The translations under genes were made by a program, and so were the position numbers. A DNA stretch of 38,977 nucleotides from Saprospiraceae bacterium UBA2329 (lineage in GTDB: Bacteria > Bacteroidota > Bacteroidia > Chitinophagales > Saprospiraceae). The first letter of the stretch is position 1. Each line of letters opens with the position of its first letter. The stretch covers positions 2,752 to 41,728 of the forward strand of contig DDUV01000118.1 of assembly GCA_002344975.1 (NCBI GenBank), written 5' to 3'. Below, in pieces: positions 8,786-15,639 of this stretch. The notes beneath the pieces are model-generated. The model was not told the DNA's origin. It made no database searches and saw nothing but the letters and a program-made list of their open reading frames with translations.

Positions 8786-9468
8786 TTTATTTCAAAAACA
8801 AAACCCTTTTCTTTCAAGTCGTTGTATTTCAGACTATTGAATTTAAATAATTTTCCGGGGCGACCGCTTTTTTGTATCGCCGAGTGCTCTGTTTCCTCTA
8901 GAATGCCGAAACTGAGCATCTTTTTCCGGAAGTTGCGGCGGTCTATTTCTGTGTTCAGAATGGTGCAATAGAGGTTTTCCAGATCGGAGAAAGGGAAGTG
9001 TTCGGGCAGCAAATCGAAGCCGATGGGCTGATAGCTGAGTTTGCCCTGAAGGCGCCGGTAAGCCGTTTGGATGATGCGGGCATGATCGAAGGCCAAAGGC
9101 GGCAGTTCATCAATGGGAAACCAGCGGGCGTCTTCGGCGTCGGAATCGGCGATGAGCTGGTATTTTTCGGTATGAACCAGCGCGAAATAGGCCACCGAAA
9201 CGACGCGCATTCTGGGGTCGCGGTGAACATCGTCGCCAAAGGTGTAGAGCTGTTCGAGGTAGTCCACCGAAATGCCGGCCTCTTCGCGGAGTTCGCGTTG
9301 TACAGCCTCCGAGAGGGGTTCATGGTCTTGCACGAAGCCGCCCACCAGCGCCCAGCGGTCTTTGAGCAGGCCGAATTTTTGGCGAATGAGCAAGACGTGC
9401 AGTTGCCGGCGGCTGTAGCCGAAAACGATGGCGTCCACGGCTACTCTGATGTTTTGTTGAATGTTCAT
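8776..9468 (-). CDS. nrtR: NrtR-family Nudix-type transcriptional regulator of NAD metabolism
   Basis: The 230-aa product has an N-terminal Nudix domain and a C-terminal winged-helix-like domain (about 155-230, containing RRNFRKKMLSFGILEE and GRPGKLFKF), the architecture of NrtR repressors. The Nudix box is complete: G44, E50, then R58-E59-L60-R61-E62-E63-A64-G65-I66. Some NrtR proteins keep hydrolase activity and ADP-ribose or related metabolites act as ligands in characterised members; here the catalytic residues are intact. The ATG at 9468 starts the conserved VAVDAIVFGY strand a few residues in. The gene lies directly upstream of prs-nadV on the same strand, with matching palindromes before itself and before prs, so an autoregulated repressor of both units is the natural reading. 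AraR-type Nudix regulators of arabinose genes are a related alternative, but no arabinose genes are present. Confidence 0.88.
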   Translation of the reverse strand: MNIQQNIRVAVDAIVFGYSRRQLHVLLIRQKFGLLKDRWALVGGFVQDHEPLSEAVQRELREEAGISVDYLEQLYTFGDDVHRDPRMRVVSVAYFALVHTEKYQLIADSDAEDARWFPIDELPPLAFDHARIIQTAYRRLQGKLSYQPIGFDLLPEHFPFSDLENLYCTILNTEIDRRNFRKKMLSFGILEETEHSAIQKSGRPGKLFKFNSLKYNDLKEKGFVFEIKFA

Positions 9469-9476
9469 GTAGAAGC

Positions 9477-9499
9477 TAATGTGTAATGAATACGCAAAT
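9477..9499. promoter_or_regulatory. NrtR-type operator 3 before nrtR
   Basis: A third copy of the 23-bp pattern: TAATGTGT (9477-9484), 7-bp spacer, ACGCAAAT (9492-9499). The right half is identical to the other two sites; the left half shares its inner GTGT with operator 2. It ends 9 bp before the nrtR ATG, as operator 1 does before prs, which suggests autoregulation. The minus strand here reads TTAATTTG, one mismatch from TAnnTTTG. Confidence 0.65.
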
Positions 9500-9519
9500 T
9501 AACTTACAATCTGCGGGTA

Positions 9520-9552
9520 TTTGAAGGCCGCGCTCAATTTTTCATAATTTTG
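9520..9552 (+). promoter_or_regulatory. Candidate promoter for the orphan membrane protein gene
   Basis: TTTG (9520-9523), 21 bp, then TAATTTTG (9545-9552) match the -33/-7 Bacteroidota pattern. It points right and would give a leader of about 180 nt before the ATG at 9737. The leader is AT-rich; I see no clear riboswitch or other gene in it. Confidence 0.45.
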
Positions 9553-9736
9553 CAGGGAGAGCCTGATTCAAAAAACGTCCCCGCTTTGTTTATCCGGTTC
9601 ATTGTGATTTTTTAATGCTCCATTCCTAAGTAAATACATACAATTCGATATTTTTTTCTTGACAATACTTGCCGGTAAGGGGGCGATGGCGTTATATTGC
9701 CTTCGTTGAAGGTGGCATATCCCCGACACTACACGA

Positions 9737-10777
9737 ATGAAGAAAGCGTCAAGCATCAAGTCTCAATGCATCAACGAAATACGACGTTGGTCGATCTGGA
9801 TTCTCCCGGTATTGATCTTCATCGCTTTGCTCTTGGCTAAAGAGATAATTGGGAATGAATATTGGGATATTGCCGATGTAATTGCCCTTGTGATAGTAAT
9901 AGGGTTATTATTGCTGTGTATCATTTTATCCTTGAGAGACAAAGAGATAGAAGTGACCAGCAGGTCTCTTACCTTGAAAAATAGATTCGGAAAGAAAGTG
10001 ATTCCAGCCAAAGATATTCAGGGTTATAAAGAAGAGAAATTTATACCCCGGATAGGTGGTCAAGCTCAATTGATCTTCAAAGCGAACAATCGCTATTATG
10101 TAATCGAAGGGGCTTCTTGTCTCAACTACTTGGGCATAGTGAAGTTTGTACGAGAGCATTATAGAGAACTAAGCGACGACCATTTCAGAAGATACTATTT
10201 TATTCGCTCTATTGGAATTCGGTTACTCTTTATAGTAGCAGGTACGATGTTCACTTATGTTTTTTTTCATAACAGGTCTTTAGATATCGCTCAATGGGAC
10301 AAAGATGTCGAATTGGTCCCGCTTACGCTTTCAGAACAACCACATATCAAAGTAGGGGGCAAAAAAGTCAGAAATTACTTACGATTTTTTGCCAAAGAAT
10401 ACCCCGAATTTGAATTCAATATCAATGGGTTTCGATATAAAAGCTGCGAAAGAACCACCATAACTTCATTAGAAAAAGGAGACACCATTATGGTAGGCAT
10501 ACAGTCCAGCGATGTAGAGACTAAGCTAAAAAAATCCATACCCCCCTCATTTTGGACTCAACACCACGGATGGAAGCAAATTGTTGTTTATCAGTTGATT
10601 CACAACGAAACAGCATTGATCCATAAGAATATTGTCAAAAAGCTAATGCTAAAAGAGCAAAAGCTGGCCTGGATTGCTCTGGCAATAGGCGTCGCTTTTA
10701 TAAGTATGGCCTTTTTCTGGACATTTCTGTTTCCCTCTCACCACACAAAAGTCCCCGCCGATTCTGCCGGCAGATAA
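9737..10777 (+). CDS. Orphan four-helix membrane protein, unknown function
   Basis: The 346-aa product is predicted by eye to have four membrane segments (about 19-38, 45-66, 158-177 and 310-332). A soluble segment between helices 2 and 3 (about 70-125, beginning EVTSRSLTLKNRFGKKVIP) resembles small PH-like membrane-associated beta domains. A second soluble domain (about 180-305) lies between helices 3 and 4. No catalytic motif is recognisable. The gene is clearly richer in A+T than its neighbours and uses Lys/Ile/Asn codons more, which suggests horizontal origin. It starts at ATG 9737 (MKKASSIKSQ) and its last 40 bp overlap the 3' end of the convergent GH30 gene, so the last 13 or so residues are encoded opposite that gene. 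It has no functional partner in the window. Confidence 0.75.
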   Translation: MKKASSIKSQCINEIRRWSIWILPVLIFIALLLAKEIIGNEYWDIADVIALVIVIGLLLLCIILSLRDKEIEVTSRSLTLKNRFGKKVIPAKDIQGYKEEKFIPRIGGQAQLIFKANNRYYVIEGASCLNYLGIVKFVREHYRELSDDHFRRYYFIRSIGIRLLFIVAGTMFTYVFFHNRSLDIAQWDKDVELVPLTLSEQPHIKVGGKKVRNYLRFFAKEYPEFEFNINGFRYKSCERTTITSLEKGDTIMVGIQSSDVETKLKKSIPPSFWTQHHGWKQIVVYQLIHNETALIHKNIVKKLMLKEQKLAWIALAIGVAFISMAFFWTFLFPSHHTKVPADSAGR

Positions 10778-12201
10778 GTCAGTGCCTTTTTGCCATTGAA
10801 TTCGATGTTGAAGAGTTCGGCATTGGCGCTGTCGTTCAGTACGATCATCACCCTTTTGCCGTCGGCCCGTTTGAAGGCGACATGGTGCAGCCGTTCGGCG
10901 CCCTCGCTTTGTATGCGTACCGAGCCAGGCGGCACAAACACCGATGCCTGTGCGATGATGTAGTACCCTACATTTCGGTTCACAACATTGCCGCTGACGG
11001 TGAGCGCGCCTTTGCACATGGTACAGCCGCCGGGCGTGTGTGGCCTGAAACCGGGGTCGTTGGCCAAGTTCCATTCCAGTGCATTGACCGACCAGTTGCG
11101 CATACTGCCGATGACTACATTTTTGACATGCCAGAGAAAATCGCCGCGGAAAGTGCCGTTCGAGCCGGTCCATTGCTCTGTAAAATAGAGCTTTTTATCA
11201 GAATGCGCCTGATGCACCGTGCTCAGCGCGGAGATGTCGCCGTTGTACAAATGGAAGGCGCTGCCATGCACAAACCTGCGGGCATTGGCGTCATTGAGGA
11301 TGGAAATGGGATATTGCGGATTGTCGCAGTTGTGGTCCCAGATCACGATTTTGGTGTCGAGACCGGCGGCCTGGAATGCCGGCCCCAGATGATCGCGCAC
11401 AAACTGGGCCTGTTCGGCGGCGCTCATTACCATGCTGGGATTGTTGCCGCCATGCTGCGGTTCGTTTTGCACCGTGACGGCGTCTATGCGAATGCCCTGC
11501 GCGCTCATGGCCTGTATGTACTTCACAAAATACTGGGCATATACGGCGTAATACTGCGGCAACAGACTGCCGCCCACCGAATTGCGGTTGCTTTTCATCC
11601 AAAGCGGCGCGCTCCAGGGCGATGCCATGATTTTGATGTCGGGATTGATTTGCAACACTGATTTCAGCACCGGAATGAGGTGCAGGGTGTCTTTAGAGAG
11701 ACTGAATTGCTGGAGGCTGAGGTCTTGCTGATCGGCGGGGATGTCGTTGTAGCTGAACACCTGCTCGTCGAGGTCGGAGGCGCCCAGACTCACGCGGAGA
11801 TAGCTGACACACATTTTGGGATTGTCACAGCGAAACAGTTCATCAAGAAGTTGCCGCCGGGAACTGCCGTCCATCCGGTTGATGAGCATGGCGCTGCCGC
11901 CGGTGAGGGTGTAGCCAAAGCCCTCCACTGCCTGATAGGACACCGTTGTGTCTATGGTGATGACCGGGTAGTTGTTGATGGTGGTCGTGAAGCCGAGCAC
12001 AGAACTTTGTTTTTCCAACAGCGCACTGCCGTCGGCCTTGGTGATCCACACATCTATGTCGTTTTGCACGGGTGTAGGGCCTGGCGGCTGGGGCGTGTCC
12101 TGCATGCTTTTATTGCAAGATGTCATGGGTAGCCACAAAGAGGCCAGCAAAAAAGCGGATTTGAACAGCATTTGTAACATGGCGGTGCGAAATATGGTCA
12201 T
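10738..12201 (-). CDS. GH30-family beta-glucanase lipoprotein
   Basis: The 487-aa product has a lipoprotein signal ending LPMTSC (Cys29) and a glycoside hydrolase family 30 catalytic barrel with the side beta domain. The acid/base glutamate is E247 in VTVQNEPQ and the nucleophile E342 in LYFTEQW; GFGYTLTGGSA and ASPWSAPLWMK are further family landmarks. In this context it probably cleaves beta-1,6 linkages of a beta-1,3/1,6-glucan on the cell surface, although GH30 also includes glucosylceramidases and xylanases. It is the last gene of the PUL. Its ATG overlaps the GH16 stop codon by 4 bp (12198-12201), which supports this start and suggests translational coupling. The 3' end overlaps the convergent orphan gene by 40 bp. 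Confidence 0.92.
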   Translation of the reverse strand: MTIFRTAMLQMLFKSAFLLASLWLPMTSCNKSMQDTPQPPGPTPVQNDIDVWITKADGSALLEKQSSVLGFTTTINNYPVITIDTTVSYQAVEGFGYTLTGGSAMLINRMDGSSRRQLLDELFRCDNPKMCVSYLRVSLGASDLDEQVFSYNDIPADQQDLSLQQFSLSKDTLHLIPVLKSVLQINPDIKIMASPWSAPLWMKSNRNSVGGSLLPQYYAVYAQYFVKYIQAMSAQGIRIDAVTVQNEPQHGGNNPSMVMSAAEQAQFVRDHLGPAFQAAGLDTKIVIWDHNCDNPQYPISILNDANARRFVHGSAFHLYNGDISALSTVHQAHSDKKLYFTEQWTGSNGTFRGDFLWHVKNVVIGSMRNWSVNALEWNLANDPGFRPHTPGGCTMCKGALTVSGNVVNRNVGYYIIAQASVFVPPGSVRIQSEGAERLHHVAFKRADGKRVMIVLNDSANAELFNIEFNGKKALTYLPAESAGTFVW

Positions 12202-13397
12202 TGAAAAATTCTGATATAATCAACAAACATCCTTTGCGGCAATACGGTGCTCTCGTCGGGATAGCCCGGCCAATTGCCGCCCACGGCCACATTGAAAAGG
12301 AAAAACTGCGGGGCATTGAACGGGTAAACCGCCTCGCCGAAATTGGCCCTCGACATGCTGTAAAACAACGCGTCGTCCACATACCAGGAAATGGTGTCTT
12401 CTTGCCAAAGAATAGAAAACACATGGAAACGGTCTGAAAAATCACCCGATGCAAGCGTCTTACTGCCGCCTTGATGCGTTGCCCCGTTCGTGCCGTTCCA
12501 GTGCAGGGTGCCGTGTACTTTATTCGGCTCATGGCCAATGAGTTCCATGATGTCAATTTCGCCACAGCGGGGCCAGCCCACCTGACTGATGTTGGCGCCC
12601 AGCATCCACAGCGCCGGCCAAACGCCCTTGCCTTTGGGCAGCTTGGCGCGAATGTCTATTCTGCCAAACTGAAACTCGCGCTTGCCTTTGGTGGTGAGTC
12701 GTGCCGAGGTGTAAGGGAAGGTCTCGATGCGCTCTCGCCGGGCTTCGATGATGAGATTGCCTTCCGAAACAAATACGTTTTTGGGGTTGGAGGTGTAATA
12801 TTGGTGCTCGTTGTTGCCCCAGCCGTTGCTGCCGTTCCCGATTTCGTAGTTCCAGGAACTCGTCTGAAGGGCATTGCCGTCAAATTCATCTGCCCAAACC
12901 AATGTGTAATCGGGGTAGGTTTGCGGCGTGCTGTAGCCGGCGTTGTTCGTAGGCAGCCGCGTGCCGTTTTCATTGATGAGGGTACACACTGCTACCGAGT
13001 CCGTTAGTTTGCAGCCCGTCGGCTGGAACAATTCTATCGAAAAATCGCTGTTCGGTTGCCGCAGATCGCTGCCGATGACAACCACTTCCAAACTGACCGA
13101 CAACTGCCCCGCAGGAATGGTGATGCTTCCTGTTTTGTCCAAAAAATCAGTATTTATCTGCGCCGTGCCCGCTTTCAGCCGATAAGCCACCGACACGTTT
13201 TGGGTGGATTTTTCACTCAAAGTGACAAAAAAGAAAGCCGAAGTATTAACCGGCAATCTTTCGGCCTGCGCATCGGCAACCGACAAAGCAGGCAACGCGG
13301 GTTCGGGCTGCGGGGCTTCTTTTTCACAAGAAACGTTGGAACCCATCGTAAAAACAACGGCACACAACAACAGCAGGAAGTGGAGGAATTTTTTCAT
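12198..13397 (-). CDS. GH16-family laminarinase-like lipoprotein
   Basis: The 399-aa product has a lipoprotein-type signal (MKKFLHFLLLLCAVV..., Cys24), a Calx-beta-like domain (about 36-145) and a C-terminal GH16 jelly-roll domain (about 160-399). The catalytic signature is E280-IDIM-E285 in GEIDIMELIGHEP, with D282 between, the ExDxxE form seen in laminarinases. Conserved substrate-cleft tryptophans are visible in WNYEIGNGSNGWGNNE and WPALWMLG. It should cut internal beta-1,3-glucan bonds at the cell surface. I chose the ATG at 13397; the longer open frame upstream reads through a pair of palindromes and lacks homology. It is separated from the preceding PUL gene by 190 bp that hold a terminator and two hairpins, so its expression may be set separately from susCD. 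Confidence 0.93.
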   Translation of the reverse strand: MKKFLHFLLLLCAVVFTMGSNVSCEKEAPQPEPALPALSVADAQAERLPVNTSAFFFVTLSEKSTQNVSVAYRLKAGTAQINTDFLDKTGSITIPAGQLSVSLEVVVIGSDLRQPNSDFSIELFQPTGCKLTDSVAVCTLINENGTRLPTNNAGYSTPQTYPDYTLVWADEFDGNALQTSSWNYEIGNGSNGWGNNEHQYYTSNPKNVFVSEGNLIIEARRERIETFPYTSARLTTKGKREFQFGRIDIRAKLPKGKGVWPALWMLGANISQVGWPRCGEIDIMELIGHEPNKVHGTLHWNGTNGATHQGGSKTLASGDFSDRFHVFSILWQEDTISWYVDDALFYSMSRANFGEAVYPFNAPQFFLFNVAVGGNWPGYPDESTVLPQRMFVDYIRIFQ

Positions 13398-13416
13398 CAA
13401 TTTCTGATTTATACTC

Positions 13417-13463
13417 GATAGCCAGTGGTTTGCGAATTTTAGTTTTGCAAACCACTGGTTATC
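13417..13463. repeat. Imperfect palindrome / hairpin A before GH16
   Basis: The 20-nt arms at 13417-13436 and 13444-13463 match in 18 of 20 positions around a 7-nt loop. The two deviations are G-U wobbles in a plus-strand RNA and mismatches in a minus-strand RNA. Core of the arms: CCAGTGGTTTGC / GCAAACCACTGG. Confidence 0.75.
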
Positions 13464-13469
13464 AGTTAT

Positions 13470-13517
13470 CCCGATGAAAAATGGTTTATATTTTTTCGCA
13501 AACCATTTTTCATCGGG
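13470..13517. repeat. Perfect palindrome / hairpin B before GH16
   Basis: The 18-nt arms at 13470-13487 and 13500-13517 are perfect inverted repeats (outer end CCCGATG / CATCGGG) around a 12-nt loop. It lies 6 nt from hairpin A. The segment 13426-13436 of hairpin A is also a perfect 11-bp complement of 13495-13505 in hairpin B, so the two can form an alternative pairing. Confidence 0.8.
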
Positions 13518-13541
13518 TATACAACGCACTAAAGAAATAAA

Positions 13542-13573
13542 AAGGGCAGGTGCCGTTGCCAACTCCTGCCCTT
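13542..13573 (-). terminator. Intra-PUL terminator after the 308-aa lipoprotein
   Basis: A 9-bp stem, AAGGGCAGG (13542-13550) with CCTGCCCTT (13565-13573), is followed on the minus strand by TTTTTATTTCTTT. It lies 14 bp past the stop of the upstream lipoprotein gene and would stop or attenuate transcription before GH16 and GH30. Confidence 0.75.
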
Positions 13574-13587
13574 CAAAACCAGCCTAA

Positions 13588-14514
13588 TCAGAGCGCTTTG
13601 AGTTTCAGATACCAGGCATTGCCGGTTTCTGTGCCCTGCGCTCTCAAATACATATAATTCGAAGTTAGTACCATGATCTCGAACTCTTTCTGCAGAGCAC
13701 CGTATCCGATAAAGGTATTGGATCCCGATAGGAGTATGGCCGTCTTGGTAGAAGGCGCCGATGCGGGGATACCCGTAGAAGAAGGCACAAAGCTGAAACT
13801 GCCCGAGCCGCCGCCGTAAGCGTAGCAACCTTCGTCGCCGCTGCCCGGAATGCCAGGTAAACCGCCGGCCAGACTGCCCGTTTTGGTGAACGCGCCGTCG
13901 GGAGAGTTTACCTCCAAAGAGTAGCCGCCGGGGATTTTACTGAACTTGAAAGTAGTCGTGTAAAAACAGTTGCAACAAGCCACTTTTTCGTCAATGGCTG
14001 CCGACCACCAATCGGGGCCACTGCTGCCGTCGCTCCAGGGGCCTACGCCGAAATGGCCGGGTACGCTTTGGTCCACCACCCATGTCTTTGAACTGCCGCC
14101 CGTAAGGTTGTTGATGATGGAAGCGTCGGGCGTGAAATTACTTTGCACCGTAATCTCTTTGGTAGCCGTAGAAGAGGAGCCGCCTTTGCCATACGCCACT
14201 ACCGTAACGAGGTAGGTGTTGGTACCCAATTTGGTGTATTTCCGAGTGGCTTTGCCCGTTGGCAGGTTGTCTAAAGAAATACCGTCGGCTGCATCGTAAT
14301 CAATTCTGTAATTGAGCGCGCCGTCGGCAGTAATGGTAAATTTCACATCGCCGGAGCCGTCGCCGTTGGGCGTTGCGGCAGTTTGTCCGACAATTTCGGC
14401 ATTGATGGCAATGTTGGTTGGCGGCGTGAGGTCGCCCAGTGTGTAGTCTTCGTTGGGATTGCAGCCCAAAGCCATTCCTACAACAGCCGCGAGTATGATG
14501 ATGCGATTGAGCAT
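13588..14514 (-). CDS. PUL surface lipoprotein, probable glycan-binding protein
   Basis: The 308-aa product has a clear lipoprotein signal, MLNRIIILAAVVGMALGC (Cys18). A PKD/Ig-like beta domain (about 25-130) is followed by a beta-rich C-terminal domain containing GGSSKTWVVDQ, GPDWWSA and a cysteine cluster VACCNCFYTTTF plus a later Cys in DEGCYAYGG. The order of genes (susC, susD, SusE-like, this, hydrolases) places it among surface glycan-binding proteins, but the binding activity is inferred, not seen as a known CBM motif. I chose the ATG at 14514; an upstream in-frame TTG two codons earlier is less likely. It begins 12 bp after the SusE-like gene and is followed by a terminator. Confidence 0.82.
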   Translation of the reverse strand: MLNRIIILAAVVGMALGCNPNEDYTLGDLTPPTNIAINAEIVGQTAATPNGDGSGDVKFTITADGALNYRIDYDAADGISLDNLPTGKATRKYTKLGTNTYLVTVVAYGKGGSSSTATKEITVQSNFTPDASIINNLTGGSSKTWVVDQSVPGHFGVGPWSDGSSGPDWWSAAIDEKVACCNCFYTTTFKFSKIPGGYSLEVNSPDGAFTKTGSLAGGLPGIPGSGDEGCYAYGGGSGSFSFVPSSTGIPASAPSTKTAILLSGSNTFIGYGALQKEFEIMVLTSNYMYLRAQGTETGNAWYLKLKAL

Positions 14515-14526
14515 GGTCAATGTTTT

Positions 14527-15615
14527 TTAATTGGTTAATCTGAAATTGTCAACGTAGATAACACTACCGCCTCCGTCCTGCGAGTCGTTGAAACGCAGCA
14601 CCAACTGCGTGAACTTGGTACCTGCCGGGATGGCGCTGATCGTGCCGAAATCGAACACCAATTCTTCCCAGGCATTGGAAGTGGTAAACGGTACCTTCAA
14701 CACAGCGACGCCGTTGGCCGGGCCGTCTATAGACCATTCCAATTCTACATTGAGCGATTTGCCTACGTTGGCCGGGTTGGGATTGTACGCCAAGACCTTG
14801 ATTTTTTTACCGTAAGCAAAATTGATCGGAATGTTCAGCGGGCTGTAAGTGCCGCTCCAGCCTTGGTTGCCACGTGTAAACTTACCCACCGTAGCGCTGG
14901 TATTCAGACCCGCAGCATTGGGATTGGCCGTTTTTTCAAACTGCTGCCCGTCGCCGAAAGTGCCGAAGAAGTAATCCACCTGCGGATGCTCGAAATCAAT
15001 GGGTACGCTGAACAAAGTTTTGGTGTAAGTGGCCGTGGCTGCGCCGCCGCTGAGGGCTACCACCCGCAATGTGAACGGGCCGCCCGTAGCCGGATAGGTA
15101 TGCGCCGGCAGTTCCTCACCGATGGCCATCGGCGTGCCGGTTTCGTTGGCTACGTCGCCATAAAACACCAGAAACGACTTGGCATACAGCGCCGTAGCTT
15201 TCACTTTGGTTTCGCCCGACAGGGTTACCGTCAGGTTTTCCGGTGCGCGGTAAGTGACTTGCAGCGGGTAGGTCTGAGAGGTGACTTTGCCTGCAATGTC
15301 CACATAATCAATCTTTACCGTGTAGCTGCCCTCCGGGTAGGAGTGCGTCACGTTTCGGCCCGGACTGAGCGTTGCGGAAGCTGCGGCGCCTGTGCCGTGA
15401 CCAAAGTTGACGACTGCTGAAGTGAACCCGTCGCCAAGCGGCGTGATGGTCACGTTGCCGGAGTTGTCGTTGCTGATTTGGAAGATTTTAGACAAATTGG
15501 CGCTCGTGGCGCTGTCCACAAAAGTGGTGTCCAAATCTATGCCGTCAAATTCCGTACAACCGAAACTGAGGGTCAGCAACAATACCCATATTGCTTGAAT
15601 CTTGCTTATTTTCAT
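14527..15615 (-). CDS. SusE-like PKD surface glycan-binding lipoprotein
   Basis: The 362-aa product has a lipoprotein signal (MKISKIQAIWVLLLTLSFGC, Cys20). Two PKD/Ig-like domains follow (about 45-125 with VNFGHGTG and HSYPEGSYTVKIDY, and about 130-200). The C-terminal module (about 205-362) looks like a CBM-type jelly roll of the family 4/16 kind, ending in LVLRFNDSQDGGGSVIYVDNFRL. It should sit on the outer surface and capture the polysaccharide for SusCD. It lies 24 bp after susD and 12 bp before the next lipoprotein gene, consistent with one transcript. The exact ligand is inferred from the linked GH16 and GH30 enzymes. Confidence 0.87.
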   Translation of the reverse strand: MKISKIQAIWVLLLTLSFGCTEFDGIDLDTTFVDSATSANLSKIFQISNDNSGNVTITPLGDGFTSAVVNFGHGTGAAASATLSPGRNVTHSYPEGSYTVKIDYVDIAGKVTSQTYPLQVTYRAPENLTVTLSGETKVKATALYAKSFLVFYGDVANETGTPMAIGEELPAHTYPATGGPFTLRVVALSGGAATATYTKTLFSVPIDFEHPQVDYFFGTFGDGQQFEKTANPNAAGLNTSATVGKFTRGNQGWSGTYSPLNIPINFAYGKKIKVLAYNPNPANVGKSLNVELEWSIDGPANGVAVLKVPFTTSNAWEELVFDFGTISAIPAGTKFTQLVLRFNDSQDGGGSVIYVDNFRLTN

Positions 15616-15639
15616 CGTAGTTAAGATTTTAAGCGGTGA

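Noticed and set aside
9568..9759. A 63-codon minus-strand frame before the orphan membrane gene
   Set aside because: No homology, AT-rich promoter and leader DNA, and it overlaps the start of the better-supported plus-strand gene.
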